Shown in pieces: positions 35,255 to 43,590 of a stretch of DNA of 64,000 nucleotides. The DNA comes from Candidatus Saccharicenans sp. GTDB taxonomy: Bacteria > Acidobacteriota > Aminicenantia > Aminicenantales > Saccharicenantaceae. The DNA is taken from NCBI GenBank assembly GCA_030017715.1, contig JASEIU010000002.1, positions 484,915-548,914 of the forward strand, read 5' to 3'. The translations under genes were made by a program, and so were the position numbers. The notes under the pieces are model-generated. The model did not search any database, was not told the DNA's origin, and was given only the letters and a program-made list of their open reading frames with translations. Every line of letters starts with the position of its first letter. Position 1 is the stretch's first letter.

Positions 35255-36706
35255 CTATTCTTCACGCAACACTATCACTTCCACTCGCCGGTTCTTGGCC
35301 CGGTTGGCTTCGCTGTCGTTGGGTGCCACCGGCCTGGCGGAGCCGAAGCCCTGGTATTTCATCCGGTCGGGCGCCACCCCCTGGCTCATCAGGAATTCAT
35401 AGACCGACCGGGCCCGGTCGGTGGACAGACGCAGGTTAAGCTCTTCCGAGCCGGTGGAGTCGGTATGACCTTCAATGCTCAGTTTCATATCCTGGAAAAC
35501 CATCAGGATGCCGGCCAGCTTGGCCAGTTTCAGTTGAGATTCAGGTTTCAGCGTGGCCTTATTGACGTCGAACAGAACACCGGCCAGGTTGACAATCAGA
35601 CCCCGGGCGGTGTCCGTGGTCTCGGCCACGGTGGACAGCGCGCCTTTAAGCTTTGAGGCCAGTTCATCCCGCTCCTTTTTGATGGCTTCGCGCTCGGCGG
35701 CCAGCCTTTCGGTCTCCCTGGCCAGGCTGTCTTTTTCCATGGCCAGCCGGTCCCTTTCTTCTGCCAGCTCCCGCATCTGCCTGGCCAGGTCAGCCATTTC
35801 TTTGTCCAGGGCTGCCCGTTCCTGCTTGATCTGCTCGAGCTGGACGGCCAGTTTTTCCGCTTCTGATTCAGCCAGGGCCGCTCTTTGTTCCAGGGACGCT
35901 TTTTCAGCCTGCCGCCGGGCTTCTTCTTCGGCGGCCGCTTTTTCCTCCAGGTATTTGACTGTGTCCTTGATGGCCCGGGTAGCATGCTGGACGGCGATTC
36001 GGGCGGTCTCGGCCATGTTCTTTTTGTCGCGGGTCAGGGTGCGGGCTCTTTCCAGAGCTTTTCTGGCCTCTTCCATGGCCCTGGAATTATGTTCGGCAGC
36101 GTTGATTTTGTTGGCGTACTCGATGGTTTTTTCGGCCTGGAACAGAGTGACCGGCAGGTCGGTGCTGTATTGAAGCATGGCAATGCTGTCGAGGGCTGGA
36201 GCGGCTTCCGGGGAAAAGTCCTTGAAAATGAAGGGCACGATCTGGACGTTTTTCTCCCGCGTTTCGCCGTTGTAATACATGACAATTTCTGAGGGCCTGG
36301 TAACCACGCTGTAGGGCTCGGCCGTCACCATCAGAGCCAGGATTTTTCCCGGAGCGTAGAATTTCTGCGAGCCAGAGGCTTCCCGGCGGTCGACGAATAT
36401 TTCACCCAGATTCTCGCTGGCTCCGGCCGCGTTTACGGACCAGAGAACATAGGTGGTAATATTGCCGGAAAAGAGAATGGCCGGCTCCAGCTTTTCATAG
36501 CTGAGGTCAATTGTGGTTACACCTTTGGAAAATGATAATTCGGCTGACAGGCTGGACCTGGACGGAGCCCGGGGAGTTTTGTTGAAGGTTATTTGAATTG
36601 TCTTGCCCTCAGTCAGAGTCAGGGCTTTCAGTTGAATTTCTGCCCAGGCCAGGCTGGAGGCGGCCAGACAGACCGCCATAATCAGTAAAAACCTTATTTT
36701 TTTCAT
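35255..36706 (-). CDS. OmpA-family protein with coiled-coil stalk
   Basis: The 483-residue protein begins with a signal peptide (MKKIRFLLIMAVCLAASSLA). A beta-rich N-terminal domain (about 23-185) and a long coiled coil of Glu/Lys/Ala heptads (about 200-355, e.g. AEEERDRLAMEKDSLARE) follow. The C-terminal OmpA peptidoglycan-binding domain has LFDVNKATLKPESQLKLAKL, IEGHTDSTGSEELN and LSTDRARSVYEFLM, then NRAKNRRVEV. It likely anchors the outer membrane to peptidoglycan through a periplasmic spacer. A good promoter lies upstream. Confidence 0.93.
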   Translation of the reverse strand: MKKIRFLLIMAVCLAASSLAWAEIQLKALTLTEGKTIQITFNKTPRAPSRSSLSAELSFSKGVTTIDLSYEKLEPAILFSGNITTYVLWSVNAAGASENLGEIFVDRREASGSQKFYAPGKILALMVTAEPYSVVTRPSEIVMYYNGETREKNVQIVPFIFKDFSPEAAPALDSIAMLQYSTDLPVTLFQAEKTIEYANKINAAEHNSRAMEEARKALERARTLTRDKKNMAETARIAVQHATRAIKDTVKYLEEKAAAEEEARRQAEKASLEQRAALAESEAEKLAVQLEQIKQERAALDKEMADLARQMRELAEERDRLAMEKDSLARETERLAAEREAIKKERDELASKLKGALSTVAETTDTARGLIVNLAGVLFDVNKATLKPESQLKLAKLAGILMVFQDMKLSIEGHTDSTGSEELNLRLSTDRARSVYEFLMSQGVAPDRMKYQGFGSARPVAPNDSEANRAKNRRVEVIVLREE

Positions 36707-36739
36707 TACCGGCCTCCCTTAAAATTCTTTCTGGACCGA

Positions 36740-36768
36740 TTTTAACTCAACAGACGCCTTTTAATCAA
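36740..36768 (-). promoter_or_regulatory. Candidate promoter of the OmpA gene
   Basis: On the minus strand TTGATT (36763-36768), 17-bp spacer, TTAAAA-type box (36740-36745), followed by a GGAGG site before the start. AATCAATTT occurs twice in tandem at the -35 side. Confidence 0.5.
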
Positions 36769-36951
36769 TTTAATCAATTTTTATCAGCGAACGCTGGCCG
36801 GGGACCTGGGCGGCGACGCCAACCGGCGCCTTTCTTCTGTCTTTTAGCGGTTGTTTTCCTGAATTTTGAGCGGTCTCATCCCGGGAAAGAATGACCGGCG
36901 GGGCCGTCTTTTCTTGCCGTGGTCAGGTCTTGCGCCGGCGATTTCTGTCTT

Positions 36952-36998
36952 ATCGGGACCGGGGGCGGGTCAGAGCCGGATGCAGAGCCGGTCCCGAT
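36952..36998. repeat. 11-bp perfect inverted repeat
   Basis: ATCGGGACCGG (36952-36962) and CCGGTCCCGAT (36988-36998) pair perfectly with a 25-bp loop. No ORF and no adjacent T-run; it may be a structured RNA or an old mobile-element end. Confidence 0.7.
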
Positions 36999-37181
36999 TT
37001 CCGGGGCGGGCCGGTCACAAAAGGGTATGGCTGCGGATAAAAAATAACCCCGGGAAGAATCCAGAGGGGTGCCTGTTGCCTTATGATTGCTCGCCTAACT
37101 CGCCTCTCTTACCCCATAGCCTTGCCACCTGGCTAATCTCATCCCGATATCTATCCCCCGGACCAGGCAGAAGACAGCCAT

Positions 37182-37232
37182 TTTTCGCGTAGATTTTCTC
37201 GTCAGGCAACGAATCATTTTCGCGTAGATTTT
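37182..37232 (+). promoter_or_regulatory. Two 16-bp direct repeats upstream of the beta-lactamase-like gene
   Basis: TTTTCGCGTAGATTTT occurs at 37182-37197 and again, identical, at 37217-37232 (35 bp start to start). The second ends 20 bp before the -35 box, a position typical of activator sites. Confidence 0.6.
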
Positions 37233-37252
37233 AATTGGGGCAATTCGGGGTG

Positions 37253-37281
37253 TTGACATATTAACCGCTTATCTATATAAA
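37253..37281 (+). promoter_or_regulatory. Strong sigma70-type promoter
   Basis: TTGACA at 37253-37258, exactly 17 bp, then TATAAA at 37276-37281, five of six -10 matches. The start would fall near 37288. Confidence 0.85.
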
Positions 37282-37294
37282 CTATGCCCGGAAG

Positions 37295-38281
37295 GTGAAT
37301 TTCTTTCAGGATGTGGCGAGAGAAGAGTTGAAGAGACCGGGTGTGAAGAAAAGATCGATCCTCTCTCTGTTTATCGTTGTCGTGACTCTGTCCTCAATGT
37401 CTTTAATTCCGGCCAGAGCCGGTTCGGCGGAAGAGCCGGCTGCCCTCAGGTCGTTGACTTCGGAAGAAAAACTCTGGCTCTACAACCTTCGCCAGGAGCG
37501 CTGGGAGGCCAACTCCCGCCAGATTCTGCAGAGGATTTCCAGCTTCCGGGGAGAGACCGGCCTGGTGGTCAAGGATCTGCAGACCGGCTGGACTTTTCTC
37601 CATAATGATGAGGCCAGGTTTCCGGCGGCCAGCCTGATTAAGATCCCCATCATGGTGGCTTGTTTCAAGGCGGCTGAAGACGGGTTGCTGAATCTGGAGC
37701 AGAAGTATGTCTTGAGACGGCAGGACCGGGTAGGCGGCTCCGGGCTGCTGCGCCGGATGAAAAACGGCCGGACCTTTACCTTCTCAGAGCTTGTAGATTA
37801 TATGGTCACCCAAAGCGACAATATTGCCACCAACGTCATCATCAACCACCTGGGCTTTGACTACATCAGAAAGGTGTTTGAAGAGCTGGGCTTGAAGGAT
37901 ACGGTTCTCGACCGGCTGATGATGGATTTCAGGGCTCGTGAAGAGGGCCTGGAAAACTACACTTCAGCCCGCGAAATGACCGAGCTGCTGGAAATGATCT
38001 ATCACGGCCGATGTCTTAGCGCCTGGATTTCGGAAAAATGCCTTGATGTCTTGAAAAGACAGCGGATAAACGACCGGTTGCCGCGCTTTCTGCCGAGAGA
38101 GGCCAGGGTGGCCCATAAGACCGGCCAGGAAAGGGAAGTCTGCCACGACGCCGGCATCGTCTTCAGCCCGAACGGCGATTATATCATCACCGTCCTGGTC
38201 CGAACCTGGACCGGCCCCCTGACCACCAAGACTTTTATCGCCCGCCTGAGCTCTTATTTTTACCGGATATGCGGAAGCTGA
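37295..38281 (+). CDS. Class A beta-lactamase-family serine hydrolase
   Basis: The protein has up to 328 residues from GTG 37295, only about 7 nt after the predicted transcription start; GTG 37343 (MKKRSILSLFIVVVTLSSMS) gives a standard signal peptide and may be the real start. All class A landmarks are present: SLIK (SxxK with the nucleophile), QSDN (SDN loop), EEGLENYTSARE (an E-x-x-x-N omega-loop match) and HKTG (KTG box). It could be an active beta-lactamase or a related peptidase/esterase. The Beta-lactamase2-type family contains both. The gene is single, with its own strong promoter and two upstream direct repeats. Confidence 0.85.
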   Translation: MNFFQDVAREELKRPGVKKRSILSLFIVVVTLSSMSLIPARAGSAEEPAALRSLTSEEKLWLYNLRQERWEANSRQILQRISSFRGETGLVVKDLQTGWTFLHNDEARFPAASLIKIPIMVACFKAAEDGLLNLEQKYVLRRQDRVGGSGLLRRMKNGRTFTFSELVDYMVTQSDNIATNVIINHLGFDYIRKVFEELGLKDTVLDRLMMDFRAREEGLENYTSAREMTELLEMIYHGRCLSAWISEKCLDVLKRQRINDRLPRFLPREARVAHKTGQEREVCHDAGIVFSPNGDYIITVLVRTWTGPLTTKTFIARLSSYFYRICGS

Positions 38282-38721
38282 GAAACTCTGGCTTATCAGC
38301 TGCAGGCAGAGTAAGTTAACTGGATGGCTATTCGCCGGGCTTTGTCAACCAATTCCCTGCCAGTTAACGCAGGCAAATGTTTTTGAAAAGGACGAGGCCT
38401 TTCGGATTGACTTTTGCTTCTCTGTTTTTGAGTTCAATGAATCATAGCCGGCAAGTTGTCTATGAGATATTTTGCGGCTTCGGCCGGACGTAAAGAGCAA
38501 ATGATCTTTTTTCCCTTGAGTCCGGTCTGCTGATTTCCGCGGAGTAATTTGCCGGCAGTGGCGGTCGAGCAAAAAGGATGGGAAAAAGAGGAGCGGGCAT
38601 GGTCTCGTTGCTTCCCGGGAAGGCAACGAAAATATGAGCATATCTGGGCTGTCAGAACTTCGATATTAAACAGGCTTCTTTTGCCCGTCCGTAGAAGAGC
38701 CCGAAACAGATTCCGGGAGGC
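38282..38721. other. Intergenic, nothing recognised
   Basis: About 440 bp with open stretches on both strands but no protein-like sequence or RNA recognised. Confidence 0.4.
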
Positions 38722-38758
38722 GGAAAAATTGGGGAATGAGTATTGTGTCCCCCGTTTT
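38722..38758 (-). repeat. Dispersed repeat, inverted full-length copy
   Basis: Reads GGAAAAATTGGGGAATGAGT then ATTGTGTCCCCCGTTTTC, the reverse complement of the consensus. It ends 7 bp before the ArsR operator palindrome. Confidence 0.85.
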
Positions 38759-38764
38759 CTTGTG

Positions 38765-38788
38765 ATATATGAATATATATTCATATAT
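38765..38788 (+). promoter_or_regulatory. 24-bp perfect palindrome, ArsR/SmtB-type operator
   Basis: ATATATGAATAT followed by its exact inverse complement. The TGAA...TTCA core with AT-rich flanks is the known pattern of ArsR/SmtB operators. It is 17 bp before the arsR-type start codon. Confidence 0.85.
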
Positions 38789-38805
38789 TAACGAAAGGCG
38801 AGACC

Positions 38806-39201
38806 ATGAAACTGGCCGAGGCAGTCAGAGTTTTCAGGGTTTTTTCGGACCGGACGAGACTGCGGATTTTTCTGCTGCTTCTTGACTCCGAGCTGTGTGT
38901 CGGAGAGCTAATGGCCCTGCTGCAGATGGAGCAATCGCTGCTTTCCCATCAGCTTAAAGTCATGCGCCGGGCCGGGCTGGTTGAAGCCAGGCGGAGTGGC
39001 CGCTGGATTTTTTACCAAATTCTCCCCGTTTATCGGAAACAACTGGAACCGCTGCTAAGAGCCTGGTTGAAAGAGGAGCTGGCTTCGGTCGGGCAGAAGG
39101 TCAGAGCGGTCAAAGGAAAAAATGTCTGCCGGACATCAGGTGGCCGGCCGGCGAAGACGCCAAGGCCCGCTCCAGGGAAAACAGCCGGGGCAAAACCGTA
39201 A
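38806..39201 (+). CDS. ArsR/SmtB-family regulator
   Basis: The 131-residue winged-helix protein begins with AVRVFRVFSDRTRLRIFLLL. LDSELCVGELMALLQMEQSL then SHQLKVMRRAGLVEARRSGR follow, then the wing (WIFYQI). In the alpha-3 position the metal-site motif is ELCVGEL, with one cysteine where As(III) sensors have ELCVCxL, so classical arsenic binding is doubtful. The C-terminal roughly 30 residues are Lys/Arg/Pro-rich and disordered. The palindrome just upstream suggests autoregulation. No arsenic resistance genes are adjacent. Confidence 0.9.
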   Translation: MKLAEAVRVFRVFSDRTRLRIFLLLLDSELCVGELMALLQMEQSLLSHQLKVMRRAGLVEARRSGRWIFYQILPVYRKQLEPLLRAWLKEELASVGQKVRAVKGKNVCRTSGGRPAKTPRPAPGKTAGAKP

Positions 39202-39444
39202 AAGCCGCTAAGTCATAGTCGGCAAGCAGCCCGGAGCGGAAAAAGAGATTCTCAGCGGGGCCCGTTCGGGCCGTCTCCTCCGGACGGATGTCTCTGATCA
39301 AACTACCTGAGTGTAGACCGGAAGCAGGCGAGATAAGAACGGTTACTCAGGGCCGGCGCCCGGCGGAGTAAGCGGCGGTTTATATAAAAGGGTTATTAAA
39401 CAAAATGCAAATGATAGATAGAAATAAATGAGCAAAGGTGAGCT

Positions 39445-40749
39445 ATGCGTAATCCGGATGAAGTAAAACCGGACCGACAGGCGGCTAAAGCCGGCGCCCG
39501 GATTTCTCAAAAATTTCAGGTGGCTGTCGACCGCGAGGGCTGCTTCCGGCTACCGCCGGAAGTACTGGGAAAGCTGGGGGCCGGACCGGGAAGTCAGCTG
39601 CGGGTGGTGGCCGAGAACGGACAGTTGCTTATTGAGCCTGATATCCATGCCCTGAGGCGGCTTTATATTGAGCCAACTTCAGGCTGTAACCTCAAATGCC
39701 AGACCTGCATCAGGAACACCTGGAACGAACCTTTTGGCTCGATGAGTCTTGCTCTTTTTGAGCGGCTCTGCCGGCAGATAAAAGAACAGCCTTTCCTGCA
39801 GTCGGTCATGCTGGCCGGGTTCGGCGAGCCGCTGTTTCACCCTGAGGTGGTGGAAATGGTCTGCCGGCTGAAAGAAGCCGCCCGGGTCTCAGTTGAAATT
39901 ACGACCAACGGGACGCTGCTTAACGAGGAAATGTCGGACCGGCTGCTGGAGGCGGGACTTGACCGGCTGTGGGTGTCCTTTGACGGCACTTCGGAAACCA
40001 GCTTTGACGATATCCGCCGTGGAGCCAGCTTTCGTCTGGTCTTGAAAAACGTCCAGGGAATGCGGGAACTGGCCGCGAAGAAGAATCGCCCCCTGGCCAT
40101 CGGCATTTCTTTCGTGGTCATGCGGGATAACATTGATGACATAAGAAATATTGAGGAGCTGATCAGGGAAGTCGGGGCCGACCAGGTTCTGATGAGCAAC
40201 GTTCTGCCCTACACCGAAGACATGGAAAGAAAGATGCTCTGCCTGCTGGCCCTGACCTGCGAAACCTTTGCCAACCTGCCGGGCAAGCCCACAATAAGCC
40301 TGCCGCGCCTCGATATCAACTATCTGACGAAGGAACCAATCTACCACCTGTTGAAAGGCTACCAGAATCTGTTCATGATCAACAATGCCATCTCCGCTCC
40401 GACCCGTTCCTGCCGATTTATCAGGGACGGGACGACCTTTGTCCGCTGGGACGGAAAGGTTTCGCCCTGCATGGCCCTGCTGCACGAACACCTGACCTAT
40501 CTCTACGGACTTGAGCGCCGGATAAAACCGTATTTCCCGGGTGACCTCAATCGGCAGAGCCTGGCTGAAATCTGGAACTCGAAGGAGTACCACGATTTCA
40601 GGGAAAAAATTTACGAATTTGATTTCTCGCCCTGCCACATCTGCGGCGGCTGTTCCTATCTGGAAAGCGACGAGGAAGACTGCTTCGGGAATACCTTCCC
40701 GGTTTGCGGCGGCTGTCTCTGGGCCCAGGGAGTGATCCAGTGCCCCTGA
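39445..40749 (+). CDS. Radical SAM/SPASM protein, tungsten-cofactor maturase-like
   Basis: The 434-residue protein has an N-terminal AbrB/SpoVT-like segment (ISQKFQVAVDREGCFRLPPE then VLGKLGAGPGS, residues about 20-65). The radical SAM core has Cys81-x3-Cys85-x2-Cys88 (CNLKCQTC). The C-terminal Cys-rich region has CRFIRDG, CMALLHEH, CHICGGC and a final CGGCLWAQGVIQCP. The last motif is one I associate with maturases of tungsten-containing aldehyde oxidoreductases (Cmo-like). The expected partner, an aldehyde ferredoxin oxidoreductase gene, is not adjacent, so the target may be elsewhere. A ribosome site AAAGGTGAG precedes the ATG. Confidence 0.75.
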   Translation: MRNPDEVKPDRQAAKAGARISQKFQVAVDREGCFRLPPEVLGKLGAGPGSQLRVVAENGQLLIEPDIHALRRLYIEPTSGCNLKCQTCIRNTWNEPFGSMSLALFERLCRQIKEQPFLQSVMLAGFGEPLFHPEVVEMVCRLKEAARVSVEITTNGTLLNEEMSDRLLEAGLDRLWVSFDGTSETSFDDIRRGASFRLVLKNVQGMRELAAKKNRPLAIGISFVVMRDNIDDIRNIEELIREVGADQVLMSNVLPYTEDMERKMLCLLALTCETFANLPGKPTISLPRLDINYLTKEPIYHLLKGYQNLFMINNAISAPTRSCRFIRDGTTFVRWDGKVSPCMALLHEHLTYLYGLERRIKPYFPGDLNRQSLAEIWNSKEYHDFREKIYEFDFSPCHICGGCSYLESDEEDCFGNTFPVCGGCLWAQGVIQCP

Positions 40750-41152
40750 ATCTGCCGCTTGAGCTCCGGGCTGCCGGCTTCTGCCTAATGTCAAATGACA
40801 GGCAGAAAACCTGGTGGACTCACCGTTTCTTTGTTCGTTGAAATTGTAGAGAGAGGCCTGTCACGGCCCGCCCCTCCCGTCCTCGCTCCACCCATCCCCC
40901 GCGGGGACTCCCTGCCGCTCCGGGCGGTTCGGAGACACCCCGCGCCACCCTCCGGAATCCTGACTGCAAATTACAAAAAAAGATTTCCTTTTTGATATTT
41001 GATAAAAGATGTAATGACGGGAGGGTGAGCTTAAATCTTTAGTAGTCTGAATAATGAACTCCGCCCGGACCGGGAGTTATAATTTTCCCGACCGGAATGA
41101 GGAGGGTGTGATAAAATAAAAAGCACGACCTGGAAAAATGGAGGGAATTAAG
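40750..41152 (+). other. Region upstream of suf genes
   Basis: No gene. AACTCC...GGAGTT (about 41057-41078) forms a hairpin around CCGG, followed by TATAAT-like sequence and GGAGG. I see no IscR-like site or known riboswitch. Confidence 0.3.
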
Positions 41153-41908
41153 ATGGCTATTCTTGAAGTCAGGGACCTAACACTGCGGATAGATTCGGCC
41201 CATATTCTGAACGGGCTGAATATAGAATTCTGGGAAGATTATGTGCATGCGGTGGTCGGACCGAACGGCGCCGGCAAGTCCACCCTGGCCAATGCCATCA
41301 TGGGTCTTCCGGGTTATCGCCAGCATGGTGGCGACATATTTTTTGAGGGCCGCTCGATTAAACACCTGAATGTCGATGAAAGGGCCCGGTTGGGAATTAC
41401 CCTCGGCTGGCAGGAGCCGGCAAGATTTGAAGGGCTCAAGGTCAGCGATTTCATTCTGGCTTCGGCCAGAGAAAAAAATAAGGACGAAGTTGACCGGGCG
41501 CTGGAGCTGGTCGGTCTGGAACCAGTCCGCTACCGAAAACGGGCAGTCGATAAGACACTGAGCGGAGGCGAAAGGAAAAGAATCGAGCTGGCTTCGATAC
41601 TGGCGATGAAACCAAGGCTGGTGATGCTCGATGAGCCGGACTCCGGCGTTGACATTGAAGCCATCGAACGAATCTTCGAGGCTATTTCGCTTCTTAAAAG
41701 AGAGGGGACAACTGTTCTTCTTATCACCCACAGCCCTCGGGTGCTGGAGCGAGCCGACCACGCTTTCCTGATGTGCAGCGGGATGCTGCTGGATAAGGGC
41801 GAGACCCGGAAGATTCTGGAATATTTCAGAGGCAAATGTCTGCCCTGCCCCCACCAGAATGTGCCCGACCTGAATTCAGAGAAAAAATCGGGAGGAAAAA
41901 ATGCTTGA
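41153..41908 (+). CDS. sufC: SufC-type ATPase of a minimal SUF system
   Basis: ATG 41153 is chosen (GGAGGG 7 bp upstream); ATG 41138 overlaps that site. The 251-residue ABC ATPase has Walker A GPNGAGKST, Q-loop GWQEP, signature LSGGERKR, Walker B LVMLDEPDSGVD and H-loop ITHS. These match SufC rather than transporters; no permease is nearby. It overlaps the SufB/D-like gene by 8 bp and should power Fe-S cluster assembly on it. A C-terminal Cys pair (CLPCPH) is unusual for SufC. Confidence 0.9.
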   Translation: MAILEVRDLTLRIDSAHILNGLNIEFWEDYVHAVVGPNGAGKSTLANAIMGLPGYRQHGGDIFFEGRSIKHLNVDERARLGITLGWQEPARFEGLKVSDFILASAREKNKDEVDRALELVGLEPVRYRKRAVDKTLSGGERKRIELASILAMKPRLVMLDEPDSGVDIEAIERIFEAISLLKREGTTVLLITHSPRVLERADHAFLMCSGMLLDKGETRKILEYFRGKCLPCPHQNVPDLNSEKKSGGKNA

Positions 41909-42827
41909 GGAACCGCTTGAGGAAATTCTTGAGTCAATCAATCTGCATAAAAGCTTAATGCGTGATGGGCCGCATGTGGTTATCAATGCCAACCGGGTTC
42001 TCAGCTCTAAGGTGGTCGATGGCCTGGAGATAGAGCCTGAAGAATTACCGGACGGAGTTAGAGCCCGGCTGCGGGTGCGCCAGGGCGTCAAAATAAAACA
42101 GCCGGTTCATCTCTGCTTCGGCATGCTGCCCGAGCGGGGAATTCAGAAAATCCTGCTGGAGGTGGAGATTGAAGATGAAGCCGAGGTCAGCTTTATGGCC
42201 CACTGCACCTTTCCCAAGGCCGTGGATATCCAGCACCTGATGGAAGCGGAAATCCGGGTCGGCCGTCGGGCGAGCTACAGTTATATTGAACGTCACTGGC
42301 ACAGCGACGAGGGGATGGTTCGGGTAGTGCCTGTAGCCAGAATCAAGCTGGCCGAAGGAGCTCGCTTTTCCACCGAATTTGAGCTTCTTAAAGGTCGGGT
42401 GGGCCTGATTGATATCGATTATCACACTGACTGCCAGGCCGGGAGTTCGGCCGAGATGAAAGCCAGAATCTTCGGCCGTCAGGATGACCGCATTAAAATC
42501 AAAGAATCGGCCAGTCTGGACGGCGAGGCCAGCCGGGCGGTGCTGACCACTCACATCGCCGTCCGGGATGAGGCCAGGGCCGAGATTTACAATGAACTGA
42601 TTGCCAGTGCTCCCCACTCCCGCGGTCACGTCGATTGCAAGGAGATAATTCAGGGAAACGGCGTAGCCAGAGCGGTGCCGGTGGTTGAGGTCAGGCACCC
42701 GAAAGCTCACGTCACCCACGAGGCGGCCATCGGCAGCGTCGATTCCAAGCAGCTTCAGACCCTGATGGCTCGTGGCCTGAGCGAAGATGAGGCTGTAAAC
42801 CTGATCATTGAAGGCCTGCTCAGCTGA
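41901..42827 (+). CDS. sufB: SufB/SufD-like scaffold, short (SmsB type)
   Basis: The 308-residue protein (E. coli SufB about 495, SufD about 423) lacks the long N-terminal part but keeps the beta-helix core and C-terminus. DCKEIIQGNGVARAVPVVEV has Cys246, and HVTHEAAIGSVDSKQLQTLM has His273-Glu274; these align with the cluster-assembly Cys and the His/Glu of E. coli SufB. ARGLSEDEAVNLIIEGLL closes the family. GGGAGG lies 6 bp upstream. This two-gene SufC-SufB arrangement with no SufD, SufS or SufE is like the SMS minimal systems described for archaea and deep bacterial lineages. A cysteine desulfurase must be encoded elsewhere. Confidence 0.85.
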   Translation: MLEEPLEEILESINLHKSLMRDGPHVVINANRVLSSKVVDGLEIEPEELPDGVRARLRVRQGVKIKQPVHLCFGMLPERGIQKILLEVEIEDEAEVSFMAHCTFPKAVDIQHLMEAEIRVGRRASYSYIERHWHSDEGMVRVVPVARIKLAEGARFSTEFELLKGRVGLIDIDYHTDCQAGSSAEMKARIFGRQDDRIKIKESASLDGEASRAVLTTHIAVRDEARAEIYNELIASAPHSRGHVDCKEIIQGNGVARAVPVVEVRHPKAHVTHEAAIGSVDSKQLQTLMARGLSEDEAVNLIIEGLLS

Positions 42828-42828
42828 A

Positions 42829-42863
42829 GCAGAAAGATTCTCTGCAATCTACTTTTTATTTTT
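42829..42863 (+). terminator. Weak terminator-like hairpin after sufB
   Basis: GCAGA (42829-42833) pairs with TCTGC (42841-42845) and a broken T-run follows. It overlaps the end of the convergent NYN gene. Confidence 0.35.
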
Positions 42864-43412
42864 TAAGAAGACCTCGTAAGCCCAGGCCAGGTCTTCCCGG
42901 GTGGGTTTCTTTTTGTCCCGGGCCTCAGGCGGACTGCTGGCTCCGGGCCTGTCTTTTTTTCTGCCTTTGCTGTCCGCGGCCTGAAGTTCAGCGGCGAACT
43001 CTTGCGATGATTGGGTTTTTATCATGAGACCATCTGCAAAATAACGTATGTCAAAATCAGAGGTAATAATCAACCAGTCTTTTTTGCTGGTTATCCTGGA
43101 GAGACGGTCTTTGATTTCCTGATCAGCTTTTCGGCCGTGAGTGAAGACGACGGTAAGGCCGGGCTGGTCCGCCTGGAGGTCAGCCCCCGCATTTTGACCG
43201 TCAAAAACAACTGTTATGCGGGTTTGCTTCAGGCGGGAGTAAACGGCCAGTTTGATCAGGAGTAATTCCCGGGCTCGTCGCAGGTCGGTGTCGACGTAGC
43301 GGGCGATGGCCGGAATGGCATGAATCAGATTGTAACCGTCTATGATCAGGTTTCGAAATTGATAACTCAAGGTTTCCGCTTCCTTTATTGTTAAATGAAT
43401 ATTTTTTATCAA
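42849..43412 (-). CDS. NYN-domain ribonuclease (YacP-like)
   Basis: The 187-residue protein has a PIN-like NYN domain: LIIDGYNLIHAIPAIARYVD, then ELLLIKLAVYSRLKQTRITV, VFDGQ, KADQEIKDRLSRI and DWLIITSDFDIRYFA, with conserved Asp residues for metal. The C-terminal part (about 140-187) is Lys/Glu-rich and disordered. The family includes YacP/Rae1, a ribosome-associated endoribonuclease of Bacillus. It is convergent with the suf operon. Confidence 0.85.
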   Translation of the reverse strand: MIKNIHLTIKEAETLSYQFRNLIIDGYNLIHAIPAIARYVDTDLRRARELLLIKLAVYSRLKQTRITVVFDGQNAGADLQADQPGLTVVFTHGRKADQEIKDRLSRITSKKDWLIITSDFDIRYFADGLMIKTQSSQEFAAELQAADSKGRKKDRPGASSPPEARDKKKPTREDLAWAYEVFLKNKK

Positions 43413-43590
43413 AAAAGAAAACTACAAGCAAATGACCCGGATTTTAGCGGGCAAGAGCCTGAAGGCCAGGGGCTATGGCGGGCTGGCTTGGTCTTTCTTA
43501 AAGTTCCAGGTTGAAAGGTTCGATATTGCCGGGATGAATTCGGGCCGCCTGAGAATCTTAAGAGCCGGTTATTCTCCATCCCCGGTCTTG

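Noticed and set aside
36866..37192. 108-aa plus-strand frame
   Set aside because: Low-complexity Pro/Gly/Arg/Ser composition and crosses an inverted repeat; not protein-like.
39889..40794. 301-aa minus-strand frame opposite the radical SAM gene
   Set aside because: No domain, no ribosome site, and fully antisense to a gene with clear motifs.
41177..41854. 225-aa minus-strand frame opposite sufC
   Set aside because: Shadow of the conserved ATPase; no protein-like features.
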